DNA of 64,000 nt from Pseudarthrobacter equi (lineage in GTDB: Bacteria; Actinomycetota; Actinomycetes; Actinomycetales; Micrococcaceae): the NCBI RefSeq assembly GCF_900105535.1, contig NZ_LT629779.1:4216001-4280000 (forward strand). Reading direction: 5' to 3'. The translations under genes and the position numbers were made by a program. Below are positions 44,753-53,661 of this stretch, piece by piece (positions within the stretch are counted from its first letter, which is position 1; the number at the start of each line of letters is the position of its first letter). Under the pieces are notes generated by a model. It had not been told where the DNA came from. It searched no databases and worked only from the letters and a program-made list of their open reading frames with translations.

Positions 44753-45559
44753 ATGAGCGAACACGCGGCGCACCACCACGAAACGCACGACGACGGCGCC
44801 TCAACCGGCGGGCACGGCACCAACGCGGACAGCACCAGTGCGGACCACCACAGTGCTGACGGCACCAGCGCGGAACATTACGGAGCCGAAGGCGCCATGG
44901 CCGCCATCGATCCGGCCGCGGCCTGGGACGAGCGGTACCGCACCAAGACGCAGCTCTGGAGCGGAGACCCGAACCCGCAACTGGTCCGTGAAGCCGGGGG
45001 CCTGAAACCGGGACACGCGCTGGAACTGGGCTGCGGCGAAGGTGCCGACGCCATCTGGCTGGCCCATCACGGCTGGACGGTCACCGCCGTCGACGTCTCA
45101 GCGGTTGCCCTGGAACGGGCGCGGTCCCACGAAAAAGCCGTGTTCGCGCGCGAGAGCGTGCAGGCTGCGGAGGGTGCGCCGGCCAGCCGTATCACCTGGC
45201 AGCAGGCCGACCTGGAACAGTGGCAGCCTGAGGGCGCCTTCGACTTGGTGACCTCGCAGTTCCTGCACTCCGAGGAACTCGACTGGCGGCTTCCGCTGCG
45301 GACCGCAGCAGCGGCCGTGAAACCCGGCGGGACGCTCCTGGTGGTTGGGCACCACCCGGACCGGCTGCCGCCGTGGGGCGGCGGGCACCACCACGGGGAC
45401 ATGTTCTACAAGGGTGAGGACCTAATCCGGGAACTGTCCCTGGAGGGCCCGGGCTGGCAGGTGGAAGTGCTGACCAGCCGGGAGCGCCCGGTTACGGGGC
45501 CGGAGGGCCAGCAGGCCACCATCGCGGACGTCGTGCTGCGGGCCACCCGGCTCCCCTGA
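44753..45559 (+). CDS. Class I SAM-dependent methyltransferase with His-rich N-terminus
   Basis: A 268-residue protein. The methyltransferase core starts near residue 50, with motif I ALELGCGEGADAIWLA (about 88-103), VTAVDVSAVALERAR and a DLVTSQFLH segment. The first 43 residues are unusual: nine histidines with many Asp/Ser/Thr (AAHHHETHDD, ADHHSAD), and HHH recurs in GGGHHHGDM. This could bind a metal such as Ni or Zn, or reflect simple-sequence expansion. The methyl acceptor is unknown; TehB-like or ubiE-type small-molecule methylation are options. Confidence 0.82.
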   Translation: MSEHAAHHHETHDDGASTGGHGTNADSTSADHHSADGTSAEHYGAEGAMAAIDPAAAWDERYRTKTQLWSGDPNPQLVREAGGLKPGHALELGCGEGADAIWLAHHGWTVTAVDVSAVALERARSHEKAVFARESVQAAEGAPASRITWQQADLEQWQPEGAFDLVTSQFLHSEELDWRLPLRTAAAAVKPGGTLLVVGHHPDRLPPWGGGHHHGDMFYKGEDLIRELSLEGPGWQVEVLTSRERPVTGPEGQQATIADVVLRATRLP

Positions 45560-45568
45560 CCGGAGGGC

Positions 45569-46960
45569 TCACCCCGCGCGGGAGGTGACCCGCGGCGCCA
45601 CCACCGCCGCGGCGACGCCCACCAGCGCAGCGAAGGTGAAGACGCCGGCGAAGGATGCCGCCGTCGTCGTGAACGCCGTGAAGACGATGCCCGTGGTGGC
45701 CAGGGCGAGCGCCCCGCCGAGGGAGTCGGAGATGGACATGGCCGAGGAGTTGAAGCCTTCGTTGTCCTTTGTGGACAGTGCCAGGGTCATCACGCTGAGC
45801 CGCGGATAGAGCAGGCCCATGCCGCCACCGGCGAAGATCCAGCCCACGATCGCAACGGCGGCGGGCCAGTGCAGCGCGGTGGTGGCCAGCGCGAGGATCA
45901 CCGCGCCGAGGACCATGAACGCCCCGGTGCGGACCGCGCCGGGGTGGGACAGGCGGTCACCCAGCCGGCCCTGCACGGCGGCGGCCGCCGCCCAGGCCAG
46001 CGCGCCGCCGGTGAGGGTGAGGCCGGCGAAGGTGGGCGAGAAGCCATACTGTTCGATCAGCAGGTACGGCAGGTAGACCTCGGCGCCGAAGAACGAGGCT
46101 GACGCGAGTCCGCGGGCCAGGATGACGCTCGGGAGCCCGCGCTTGGCGAGGAGGGTGCCGCGGGGCACCAGTGGCCGGACGGCGGCGAGGGCAAGCGCGA
46201 CGGCGGCGACGGCCAGGACCGCAGTGGCGGCTGGAAAGCCCTGGATGCGGACCTCGGCGGACAGGTTCAGCCCCAGGACCGCGACGGCGGCGAGCGCCGC
46301 CCAGCCCAGCCGGCCGATGGCCCACGGCGTTGCGGGTGCCGCCGCTCCCGGCCGGTCCATCCCCTTCAGCACCGGGGCAATCATGAGCAGGGCCGGAATG
46401 ACGAGGCCCACGACGCCCAGGAAGACCCAGTGCCAGCTGAAGACCTGCGCCACGATGCCGGCGGCAAACGGTCCCACGAGTGACGGGATCACCCAGGCGG
46501 CGGAGAACGCCGCGAAGATCTTGGGGTGGAGCGCGCCCGGAAAAATCCGCGCCACCAGGACGTAGAGCGCCACGGTCAGGGCGCCGCCGCCGAGGCCCTG
46601 GACCAGCCTGCCGACTACCAGCATCGGCATGGACACGGCGGTGCCCGCGATCAGGAGGCCAACCACGAACAGGGCCACGGAGGCGTAGAGGGGAACGGTG
46701 GGGCCGCGGCGGTCGGACCAGTTGCCGGCGGCCACGTTGCCGATCACCCCCGCGGCCAGGGGGCCGGCGAAGGCTAGGGCGTAAAGGCTTGCGCCGTCCA
46801 GTTCGCGGCTGACCAGCGGCATGATGGTGGTTACCGCCAGCGATTCGAAGGCAGCAAGGAAGACCAGCGCGCAGGTCCCCACGGTGACCCACAGGTAGGG
46901 CCGCTGCAGGATGCCGGGCGTGGGCTCTGTTGCGGGGAGGGTGGAGTCGTGCACTGCCAC
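45569..46960 (-). CDS. MFS drug-exporter-like transporter
   Basis: A 463-residue membrane protein with about 12-14 hydrophobic segments. The MFS motif GNWSDRRGPTVP lies between helices 2 and 3, and GRLVQGLGGGALTVALYVLVAR resembles the DHA (EmrB/QacA-like) antiporter motifs. Export of a small toxic compound is probable, but the substrate is unknown. It starts with GTG directly after the stop of the preceding MFS gene, so the two are co-transcribed. Confidence 0.82.
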   Translation of the reverse strand: MAVHDSTLPATEPTPGILQRPYLWVTVGTCALVFLAAFESLAVTTIMPLVSRELDGASLYALAFAGPLAAGVIGNVAAGNWSDRRGPTVPLYASVALFVVGLLIAGTAVSMPMLVVGRLVQGLGGGALTVALYVLVARIFPGALHPKIFAAFSAAWVIPSLVGPFAAGIVAQVFSWHWVFLGVVGLVIPALLMIAPVLKGMDRPGAAAPATPWAIGRLGWAALAAVAVLGLNLSAEVRIQGFPAATAVLAVAAVALALAAVRPLVPRGTLLAKRGLPSVILARGLASASFFGAEVYLPYLLIEQYGFSPTFAGLTLTGGALAWAAAAAVQGRLGDRLSHPGAVRTGAFMVLGAVILALATTALHWPAAVAIVGWIFAGGGMGLLYPRLSVMTLALSTKDNEGFNSSAMSISDSLGGALALATTGIVFTAFTTTAASFAGVFTFAALVGVAAAVVAPRVTSRAG

Positions 46961-48280
46961 CTACCCCACGTACCTGTTGCGGCCGGCGCGGTAGCCAAAG
47001 ACTGCGGCGAGCAGCCCCACCACGAGGAACAGGAAGCCGGCGGCGGCAAACGATCCTGTTCCCTGGTGCAGCTGCCCCACCATCAGGGTCCCGGTGGAGC
47101 CCAGGCCGTACCCGACGCCCTGCATCATGCCGGACAGGTGCGCGGCCGTGTGCCCGTTGCGGGTGCGGAGCATGATCATGGTGAGGGCCACCGCGGTGAG
47201 GCTGCCCTGCCCCAGCCCCAGCAGGCCCGCCCACACCCAGACCAGGTCCAGCGGCCCGAAGATGCTCAGCGCGAAGCCGCCTCCGGTCATCAGGGCAACA
47301 ACGGTATTGATGGCCCGCTGGTCCCGGAGCCGTGCCGCCAGGGCGGGGGCGAACAGCGAACCCAGCATCTGCAGCACGATGCTCACCGAGACGATCAGCC
47401 CGGCAGTGGCGCCGTCCACGCCGCGTTCCCGCAGGATGGGGGCCAGCCAGGCGAAGACGCTGAAGGACATCATGGCCTGCAGCACCATGAAGATGGTGAC
47501 CTGCCAGGCCACCGCTGAACGCCACACGTTCACGCCGTCCCTGACGGCCTGGTGCCGGTCCGGGTGCTGGCGCAGGGCCACAGGAAGGAACAGGAGAAGC
47601 ACGACGGCGGCCGGCAGCGCCCAGAACCACAGCGCCACGGTCCAATCCCCCGCAGCCGAGTAGACCGGGTAGGTGAAGCCCGCCCCAAGCGCGGCCGAGG
47701 CACAGATAGCCGTGGTGTACAGCCCGCCCATCAGGCCCAGCCGGTGCGGGAAGTCGCGTTTGACCAGGCCGGGGAGCAGGACATTGCACAGCGCGATGGC
47801 CGCACCGCACGCCGCAGTTCCGGCGAGGAGGCCGGGCAGGTGCCCTCCGGGAAGTCCAGGGTCGGCCGGGCGGAGCAGCAGCCCCGCGGTCAGCACGGCC
47901 ATGGCACCGAGCAGCACGCGTTCGGCGCCGAACCTCCGCGCCAGCACCGGCGCCAGCGGCGCGAACACGCCCAGCAGGGTGACCGGTACCGTCGTCAGCA
48001 CCACGACGGCCCAGCCGGGGAGGGACGCCTGCGCCGTGATCTCGGGGAGCACCGCCGAGAAGCTGGAGAACACGGTGCGGAGGTTCAGCCCGATCAGCAC
48101 CAGGCACAGTCCCAGGTAGGCCAGTTGCCTGCGGCTGCCCACCCGGGTTGGTGCGGGGGCGGGCGTTTCGTCGATCTCGGCATCCACCAGGCTGCTGCCG
48201 CCTGGGCGCATCCTGGGGCTCAGGTCATCCGGTTCCTGTTGCCGCTGCTTCCTTGCCCCAGCACTCGTTGCTTCCGTCAC
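46961..48280 (-). CDS. CynX/NimT-family MFS transporter
   Basis: A 439-residue MFS protein with a hydrophilic N-terminus of about 50 residues and 12 helices. The segments LNLRTVFSSFSAVLPEI and AALGAGFTYPVY fit the CynX/NimT group (cyanate, nitroimidazole or other anion transport). The GTG start at 48280 has AAGAAT 6 nt upstream, a weak leaderless-type -10. The next gene begins immediately after its stop. Confidence 0.82.
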   Translation of the reverse strand: MTEATSAGARKQRQQEPDDLSPRMRPGGSSLVDAEIDETPAPAPTRVGSRRQLAYLGLCLVLIGLNLRTVFSSFSAVLPEITAQASLPGWAVVVLTTVPVTLLGVFAPLAPVLARRFGAERVLLGAMAVLTAGLLLRPADPGLPGGHLPGLLAGTAACGAAIALCNVLLPGLVKRDFPHRLGLMGGLYTTAICASAALGAGFTYPVYSAAGDWTVALWFWALPAAVVLLLFLPVALRQHPDRHQAVRDGVNVWRSAVAWQVTIFMVLQAMMSFSVFAWLAPILRERGVDGATAGLIVSVSIVLQMLGSLFAPALAARLRDQRAINTVVALMTGGGFALSIFGPLDLVWVWAGLLGLGQGSLTAVALTMIMLRTRNGHTAAHLSGMMQGVGYGLGSTGTLMVGQLHQGTGSFAAAGFLFLVVGLLAAVFGYRAGRNRYVG

Positions 48281-48496
48281 CCGCCCATTCTTGCAGCACC
48301 GGCGCTGGCGGGTGCCCGCCGGGGCTCCGGCAACTTGCCGCTGCCAGTCCGCACCCGGAGGTTATCCACATACGGGCGCCGGTGGCTTTTGGGGCGGCCT
48401 GCGCTTTCCTAGTTTGGAGACGCGGACCACTGCCAAACGAAGTCCTTTACCCGTCCGCTGCCCAACTACCGGCCGCTCCGGCCCAGCAGGGAGAAC

Positions 48497-48877
48497 ATGA
48501 GCGCGCAGCCCCTCCAAGAGTCCATTCCGCCCGTCCCCGGACAGCGGGTTTCCGCGAAGGCCATCGCCAGCCTGGTGCTATCCATCGTGGCACCGGCCAC
48601 GCTCTACATTTCCAGCCCCTTGGCGTTTATCGCCGTGCTGATGACCTATCCGGATGAAGGTCCGTCGCATGCGCCCTGGGTGGCGCCGCTGGTCTTCCTG
48701 AGCCTGCCGCTGGCCTGCTGGCTGGTGGCCGTCCCGTTGGCTGTATCGGTCATCAGGAAGTCCACAGGCCGATCGGGCGGTTGGGGGCTGGCGGTGGCAT
48801 CACTCTGGGTGTCCGGCGCCCTCTTCGTGATTGCCCTGGTCCTCTCGCTGAGGTATGTGCCCATGCTGTTCTACTGA
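48497..48877 (+). CDS. DUF4190-like membrane protein
   Basis: A 126-residue protein with three hydrophobic helices (about 20-48, 62-84 and 96-120) and a proline-rich N-terminus. No catalytic motif is visible. AGGGAGA lies 6 nt before ATG. The function is unknown. Between it and trmB is a GC-rich stretch with short direct repeats (GGGCGGACGGCTGC occurs twice, at about 48945 and 48970). Confidence 0.65.
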   Translation: MSAQPLQESIPPVPGQRVSAKAIASLVLSIVAPATLYISSPLAFIAVLMTYPDEGPSHAPWVAPLVFLSLPLACWLVAVPLAVSVIRKSTGRSGGWGLAVASLWVSGALFVIALVLSLRYVPMLFY

Positions 48878-49065
48878 TCCCGCAGGGTCCGTGCGGGTTC
48901 GCGAGTCCATCCGTCCGCCTGCGGCCGGACCGCGGGCGGGCAGCGGGCGGACGGCTGCAGCGGTGGGACGGGCGGACGGCTGCGGCGGTGGAGCGGGCGG
49001 GCGGCGGGGCCGGCCAAGCAAGGCAGGGCGGGCGGCCGGCGTTGCCTGCCGGTATTCTGGAAGGG

Positions 49066-49995
49066 ATGAGCGATTCCCCCGAAAACCCCCAGCAGCCGCA
49101 TGTTCCCAGGCCGGTGACGCCCGGAACGCAGGCGTCCTTCGGCACCTACGGTGGCCGGCCGGTCAGCTTCGTGCGCCGCGGCACCCGCCTCCAGGGCCGG
49201 CGACAGACCGCCTGGGAGGAGCACGCAGAACGGTGGGCCGTGGACGTCCCCCGGCACGTCGCCAATACGTCGGTCCACCCGGACTACACGTTCGACGCCG
49301 AGGCGGAGTTTGGCCGCAAGGCGCCGCTGGTGGTGGAAATCGGCTCGGGCCTGGGCGATGCCATCTGCCACGCCGCCGAACAGAACCCGGGCACGGATTT
49401 CCTGGCTGTTGAGGTCTACACGCCCGGCCTGGCCAACACCATCATCAAGATCAACGGCCGGGGCCTCACCAACGTCCGCGTGGTGGAGGCCAACGCCCCC
49501 GAGGTGCTGGCCACCATGCTGCCCGAGGGCTCCGTCGATGAACTCTGGGTCTTCTTCCCGGACCCCTGGCACAAGTCACGGCACCACAAGCGCCGGCTCA
49601 TCCAGCCCGAGTTCGCCGGACTTGCCTCCCGTGCGCTGAAGCCCGGCGGACTGTTCCGGATTGCCACCGACTGGTCCAACTACGCCATCCACGTCCGCGA
49701 CGTGATGGCAGGGTCCGCCGACTTCGAGAACCTGCACACCGGCGAGCGCCGCGGACCGGAGAGCCCGCTGACGCAGGTGTGGCAGTCCGGCGTCGAATCC
49801 GTGGTGGGCGGCGCCCCCGTCCGCGAGGGCCGCGCCCCGGTCAGCACCGGCCACACCGGTCCCAACGAGGGCGTTGACGAGACCGGCGGCTGGGCTCCCC
49901 GGTTCGAGGGCAGGATCAGGACCAGCTTCGAGGCGAAAGCCCATGAAGCGGGCCGGCTGATCTTCGATCTTTGCTACCGCAGGCGCCAGGCCTGA
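49066..49995 (+). CDS. trmB: tRNA (guanine-N7-)-methyltransferase
   Basis: TrmB adds the m7G46 modification to tRNA using SAM. The 309-residue protein has a disordered N-terminus (1-60), SAM motif VVEIGSGLGDAI (about 88-99), and the family-specific FFPDPWHKSRHHKRRLIQ. It is longer than bacterial TrmB (about 220-240), owing to the N-terminal extension and an internal Gly/Pro-rich insertion around residues 240-275. I chose ATG 49066, where TATTCT (49053-49058) ends 7 nt upstream, suggesting a leaderless transcript. Confidence 0.92.
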   Translation: MSDSPENPQQPHVPRPVTPGTQASFGTYGGRPVSFVRRGTRLQGRRQTAWEEHAERWAVDVPRHVANTSVHPDYTFDAEAEFGRKAPLVVEIGSGLGDAICHAAEQNPGTDFLAVEVYTPGLANTIIKINGRGLTNVRVVEANAPEVLATMLPEGSVDELWVFFPDPWHKSRHHKRRLIQPEFAGLASRALKPGGLFRIATDWSNYAIHVRDVMAGSADFENLHTGERRGPESPLTQVWQSGVESVVGGAPVREGRAPVSTGHTGPNEGVDETGGWAPRFEGRIRTSFEAKAHEAGRLIFDLCYRRRQA

Positions 49996-50029
49996 CAGCC
50001 GGGCGCTGCAACCGCGCCGGCCGAACGAT

Positions 50030-50476
50030 TCAGCTGACGTTGATGGCGGAGACGACGTCCTTGAGCAGGTCCAGGCGCGGCTCCGCTTCGGGGCTGGCGT
50101 AGGGCCAGATCACCACGACGCCGATGAACCGGCCGTTTTCCAGCACGCCTACGGTCGCTGCTACTTTGGGTGATCCCTGTGCGTCGCTGTAGCCAGCCAC
50201 CACGGCGTACGCGGACTTGCCCGGCAGGCCGAGCTCGCCTTCAGCCAGCAGTGTTCCGCCGCGCTCCTCCAGGTAGAACCCTGCCATCAGGTGCGCCCAG
50301 CCCGTGGCCTGCGGCGCGTCCTGCACCGAGTTGTCGTCCTTGATGACGGTGACCAGGACTCCGCCCAGCAGGCCGTATTGCTCCGTGTTGGGACCGGCGC
50401 TGGAATCATCCAGGACCTGGGTGTACTCGGGGAAGTCTGCGGTAAACCCCAGCGGGGATTCGATGTGCACTGACAT
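50030..50476 (-). CDS. Hypothetical protein, partner of the WXG100-headed protein
   Basis: A 148-residue soluble protein without signal peptide or membrane helix. It begins VHIESPLGFTADFPEY, and the alternating hydrophobic pattern (VAATVGVLENGRFIGVVVIWPYA) suggests an alpha/beta fold that may resemble the LpqN/DUF1795 type. I do not recognise the family with certainty. It starts 4 nt after the stop of the WXG100-headed gene, so the two are surely co-expressed; a chaperone or immunity-like role is only a guess. Confidence 0.6.
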   Translation of the reverse strand: MSVHIESPLGFTADFPEYTQVLDDSSAGPNTEQYGLLGGVLVTVIKDDNSVQDAPQATGWAHLMAGFYLEERGGTLLAEGELGLPGKSAYAVVAGYSDAQGSPKVAATVGVLENGRFIGVVVIWPYASPEAEPRLDLLKDVVSAINVS

Positions 50477-50480
50477 GGGT

Positions 50481-52061
50481 TCAGAGCCTCTCGAGCTTGG
50501 TGTCGTTGGGGACCTTATAGTACGTGGACACGTTGGTGGTGGCCGAACTCTCGGTCTTGACCTCCACCTCGCCCAGCTTCACGTCGAAGCCGGCCTCGTT
50601 GGAGGCGGTTACCACGCTGTTGACCTGGACGGTGGCCGAGCCGGCCTCGTACAGCTTGGCGGCGTCACGCGCTGCACCGTAGTCGTTGCCCAGGGCGACG
50701 TTGCGCAGGTAGCTGTCCACCACTGCCCGGTTCTCCGGGGTGTAGTCCACGTTGATCTTCACGGTGCCCTGGGTTCCCGCGGACACGGAGGATTCCACCT
50801 TGGCCGCCTTCACGTCGGTTCCCTCGGTAACGCCCTGCGCCACGGTGCCTTCCATCGAGACCGTCACGGAATCGATGTTATTGCCTTTGTCCATGTTGAC
50901 CTGCAGGCCACCCTTGCCGGAGGCTTCGAACGTCCGACCGTCCAGGTTGAGCTTGCCCTGGGCTGACACTTCGCCGCTGGCGGTGGCCGTGCCGTCCGTG
51001 AGGTTCCGTTCGTAGGAGAGGTCCAGCTTGGCTGAACCGGAGGCTGCCCCGCTCTCGCCCTCTGCCTCGAGGGACAGCGTGCCCTTGGCCTTGTCCGTCT
51101 GGCCGGTTGAGCCGTTGTCCCCGGCGGCATCGTTGATGGTGTCCAGGACGTAGCCGGGCGGGTTGCCGGCGACGTCCTTGATGTCGCCGATGCTGTCCGG
51201 CGGCAGGTCCCGGTACATCTGGGCCCGCGCAGCCATGGCTTCCTCCACGCTGCCGAACTTGTACTCGCGGGAGACTTCGCCGCTCAGGGTGACGCCGGCC
51301 GTGCCCGAGGTGTCGTTGACGCCCAGGCCCATGTTTCCGTAGACCTTCATGGTGGCGGAACCGTCAGCGTTCTCCACCACCTCGGTGCCCACTTCGGCAC
51401 CGCCGTGCACCCAGGCGACGCGGGCTTCGATGGAGGCTTTGCCGGTCTCCGTGTAGACCGGAATGTCCGCTTTGGCCAGTTCCTGCAGGTGTTCCTTGGC
51501 CAGCTGCTGCGCGGACTCGGGAATGCCGCCGTCCATGCGCATGAGGTCTTTGGCGAAGGGGCCGTTTTCGCCTTCGCCCTCGATCAGGTACTTCCGGTCC
51601 GCCTCGGAGAGGCTTGCCCACCACTTGGCCTGCTCCTCGGGGCTGGCGTTGAGCATCTTGTCCAGGCCTGACTCAAGTTCCTTGCGGTGCTCGGCCGCTG
51701 CCGCTGCGGCCGCTGCCTGCTCCTGCAGCCAGTCCCGCGCCTGCCCGGCCAGGGACTTGATCTTGTCCCAGGTGCCGCCCCCGCCGCCTCCGCCGGAAGA
51801 GTTGGAGGATTTCTCCTGCTCGTCCGCGTGCTTCATCAGGATCTTGGAGTTGGCCCGGAGGCTGGAGACCACCTTCTCCAGGTTGGGCCGGTGGCTGGAG
51901 CTCCAGTCCTGGCGGAAACGGGCGCCGTCGGCCCCTTTCCACGGTGCGGACTGGATCTGGCCCTGCAGCGAACCTGCGCGGCTGCTCAGCAGGGAGGCGG
52001 CCTGGTCCACTGCCTTGGCCAGCGCCCGCAGCTGGCTGACGTCAGCGCCGTAAAAAGTCAT
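50481..52061 (-). CDS. WXG100-headed protein with large beta-rich domain
   Basis: A 526-residue protein. Residues 1-85 form a WXG100-like helical hairpin with the turn motif W41-K-G43 and a conserved RFRQDW. A Gly7 linker follows (about 90-96), then an Ala/Glu-rich helical part (97-200), and a long segment (about 205-510) of alternating strands rich in Gly, Ser, Thr and charged residues with no known catalytic motif. WXG100 domains mark type VII secretion substrates, but no secretion gene is in the window. There is no obvious C-terminal toxin domain. It is the first gene of a two-gene unit with the 148-residue protein. The architecture appears unusual. Confidence 0.65.
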   Translation of the reverse strand: MTFYGADVSQLRALAKAVDQAASLLSSRAGSLQGQIQSAPWKGADGARFRQDWSSSHRPNLEKVVSSLRANSKILMKHADEQEKSSNSSGGGGGGGTWDKIKSLAGQARDWLQEQAAAAAAAAEHRKELESGLDKMLNASPEEQAKWWASLSEADRKYLIEGEGENGPFAKDLMRMDGGIPESAQQLAKEHLQELAKADIPVYTETGKASIEARVAWVHGGAEVGTEVVENADGSATMKVYGNMGLGVNDTSGTAGVTLSGEVSREYKFGSVEEAMAARAQMYRDLPPDSIGDIKDVAGNPPGYVLDTINDAAGDNGSTGQTDKAKGTLSLEAEGESGAASGSAKLDLSYERNLTDGTATASGEVSAQGKLNLDGRTFEASGKGGLQVNMDKGNNIDSVTVSMEGTVAQGVTEGTDVKAAKVESSVSAGTQGTVKINVDYTPENRAVVDSYLRNVALGNDYGAARDAAKLYEAGSATVQVNSVVTASNEAGFDVKLGEVEVKTESSATTNVSTYYKVPNDTKLERL

Positions 52062-52245
52062 GGTGTTCCCCCGGGTGGTTCGCGGTGAGTGTGAATCGCT
52101 GAAGCTTATGGTTGCACAACCGCCGGACCGGGGCGATGGGGATCCCTCCCCATCACCCGGACCCGTGGCACGATTACCTTATGTGGGGCACGCCTACCGG
52201 TGAACCACAGCGCCGCCGCCCGGCGCATGCACAAAAGGAACTGCC

Positions 52246-53076
52246 ATCAAAAGAGAACTCAAGCAGGCCGCCGATGCCGCTGAAACCGTCACCAACTCAC
52301 GGGCACTGGAAGTGCTGGCCAGGGCGGGATTCGCGGCCAGCGGCATACTGCACCTCCTGGTGGGTGCCATTGCCATCCGCCTGGCCACCGGCGGAACCGG
52401 CAGCGCGGACTTCAGCGGTGCCGTGGCCGAGCTGGCCACCCAGCCGGCCGGACCGTTCCTGCTGTGGGCCAGTTTCGCCGCCTGCGCTGCCCTGGCCATC
52501 TGGCAGGCCAGCGATGCGATCTTCGACTACACCCACCTTCCCACCAAGCAGAAGGCCGCCAACAAGGCCAAGGCCGCAGCGCAGGCCGTGGTGTTCGCCG
52601 GCATGGCCCTGACGCTGATGTCCTTTGCCATGGGCACCGGTTCCGATGGCGACAACCGAAAAGCCGCCAGCGACCTGACTTTCTCGCTGATGAAGGCCCC
52701 GGGCGGCGTCGCCCTGCTGGTACTGCTGGGGACCGCCATCGCCGTCACCGGCGTCGTGTACGCCATCCGCGGGCTGCGGAAATCGTTCGAAAAGCACCTG
52801 GTACTGCCCAGCAATCCCACCGCCAGGACCGCCGTCACGGTGCTGGGCGTGGCAGGCTACGTGGCCAAGGGAACGGTGCTGTTGCTGACCGGGCTGCTGA
52901 TCGCCATTGCCGCGTGGCAATCCCATCCTGAACAATCCACAGGCCTGGACGGCGGCCTGCGCGGCCTGCGGGACCAGCCCCTGGGGGTCTACCTCCTGGC
53001 TGCGGTGGGGGCAGGGCTGATTTGCTACGGCGTGTACATGATCGTGCGGGCCAAGATCGCCCGGATGATCAAGTAG
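52246..53076 (+). CDS. DUF1206 membrane protein (apparent AUC start)
   Basis: An approximately 276-residue membrane protein with three DUF1206 repeats (two helices each; the repeat core looks like VLARAGFAASGILHLLVGAIA). Such proteins normally begin 20-25 residues before the first core. Here that region is in frame (KRELKQAADAAETVTNSRALE) but has no ATG, GTG or TTG before GTG 52312, and an in-frame stop is at 52201. The codon at the expected start is ATC (52246), with AAAAGGA ending 6 nt upstream. I therefore propose initiation at AUC; GTG 52312 is the conventional alternative. The function is unknown. Confidence 0.75.
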   Translation: MKRELKQAADAAETVTNSRALEVLARAGFAASGILHLLVGAIAIRLATGGTGSADFSGAVAELATQPAGPFLLWASFAACAALAIWQASDAIFDYTHLPTKQKAANKAKAAAQAVVFAGMALTLMSFAMGTGSDGDNRKAASDLTFSLMKAPGGVALLVLLGTAIAVTGVVYAIRGLRKSFEKHLVLPSNPTARTAVTVLGVAGYVAKGTVLLLTGLLIAIAAWQSHPEQSTGLDGGLRGLRDQPLGVYLLAAVGAGLICYGVYMIVRAKIARMIK

Positions 53077-53172
53077 TCCGGCAGGACGTACTTGAGGTGG
53101 CCGGGCATGGCCGCCTCGAAGATCCGGGCCGGCGCGGCCGGGGGTTGCTGCGCGTGTCGCTAGGGTTGGACC

Positions 53173-53661
53173 ATGCCCCAGGTACGCGCTGAACGCCATA
53201 TCCGCACCGATCCAGAGACGGCCTTCGCTTTCTCCCAGACCACGGGTTCCTTCCGCTTGAAATGGGACCCGTTCATCTCCGCGCAGGGCTTCCTGGACGG
53301 AGCGGCCCAGGCCGGCAAGGGGGTCAGGACCCGGACGCGGTCCCGCCCTGGCCTGGTGATGGTCAGCGAATACGTCTCCTATTCGCCGCCCCGCAACGTG
53401 GGGATGACCATGGTGGCCGGGCCCTGGTTCTTCGAAAACTTCGGCGGGGGCTGGCGCTTCACCGCGGACGACGGCGGCACCCGGGCCGTGTGGAAGTACA
53501 CCTTTTCCTGCCGCCCGGCGCTGCTGCGGCCGCTGATGGAAAGGATCGGCACCTGGCTGCTGGGCCGGGAGATCGAAAAGCGGATCGAGGCGTTCGCACG
53601 GGCGTGCGAGGACGCCGGCCTCCAGGCGGAGTTCCGGGAACTCCACGACCGGACCGCCTAG
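53173..53661 (+). CDS. SRPBCC (START-like) family protein
   Basis: A 162-residue protein with the polyketide-cyclase/START-like fold: ERHIRTDPETAFAF at the start, a central beta sheet (GMTMVAGPWFFENFGGGWRFT), and a long C-terminal helix (IEKRIEAFARACEDAG). It would bind a hydrophobic ligand; no specific function can be assigned. TAGGGT at 53161-53166 ends 6 nt before ATG (leaderless). Confidence 0.8.
   Translation: MPQVRAERHIRTDPETAFAFSQTTGSFRLKWDPFISAQGFLDGAAQAGKGVRTRTRSRPGLVMVSEYVSYSPPRNVGMTMVAGPWFFENFGGGWRFTADDGGTRAVWKYTFSCRPALLRPLMERIGTWLLGREIEKRIEAFARACEDAGLQAEFRELHDRTA

Noticed and set aside
50481..52061. Polymorphic toxin with immunity protein
   Set aside because: No nuclease, ADP-ribosyltransferase, deaminase or pore-forming signature is visible at the C-terminus, and the small partner does not resemble a known immunity family.
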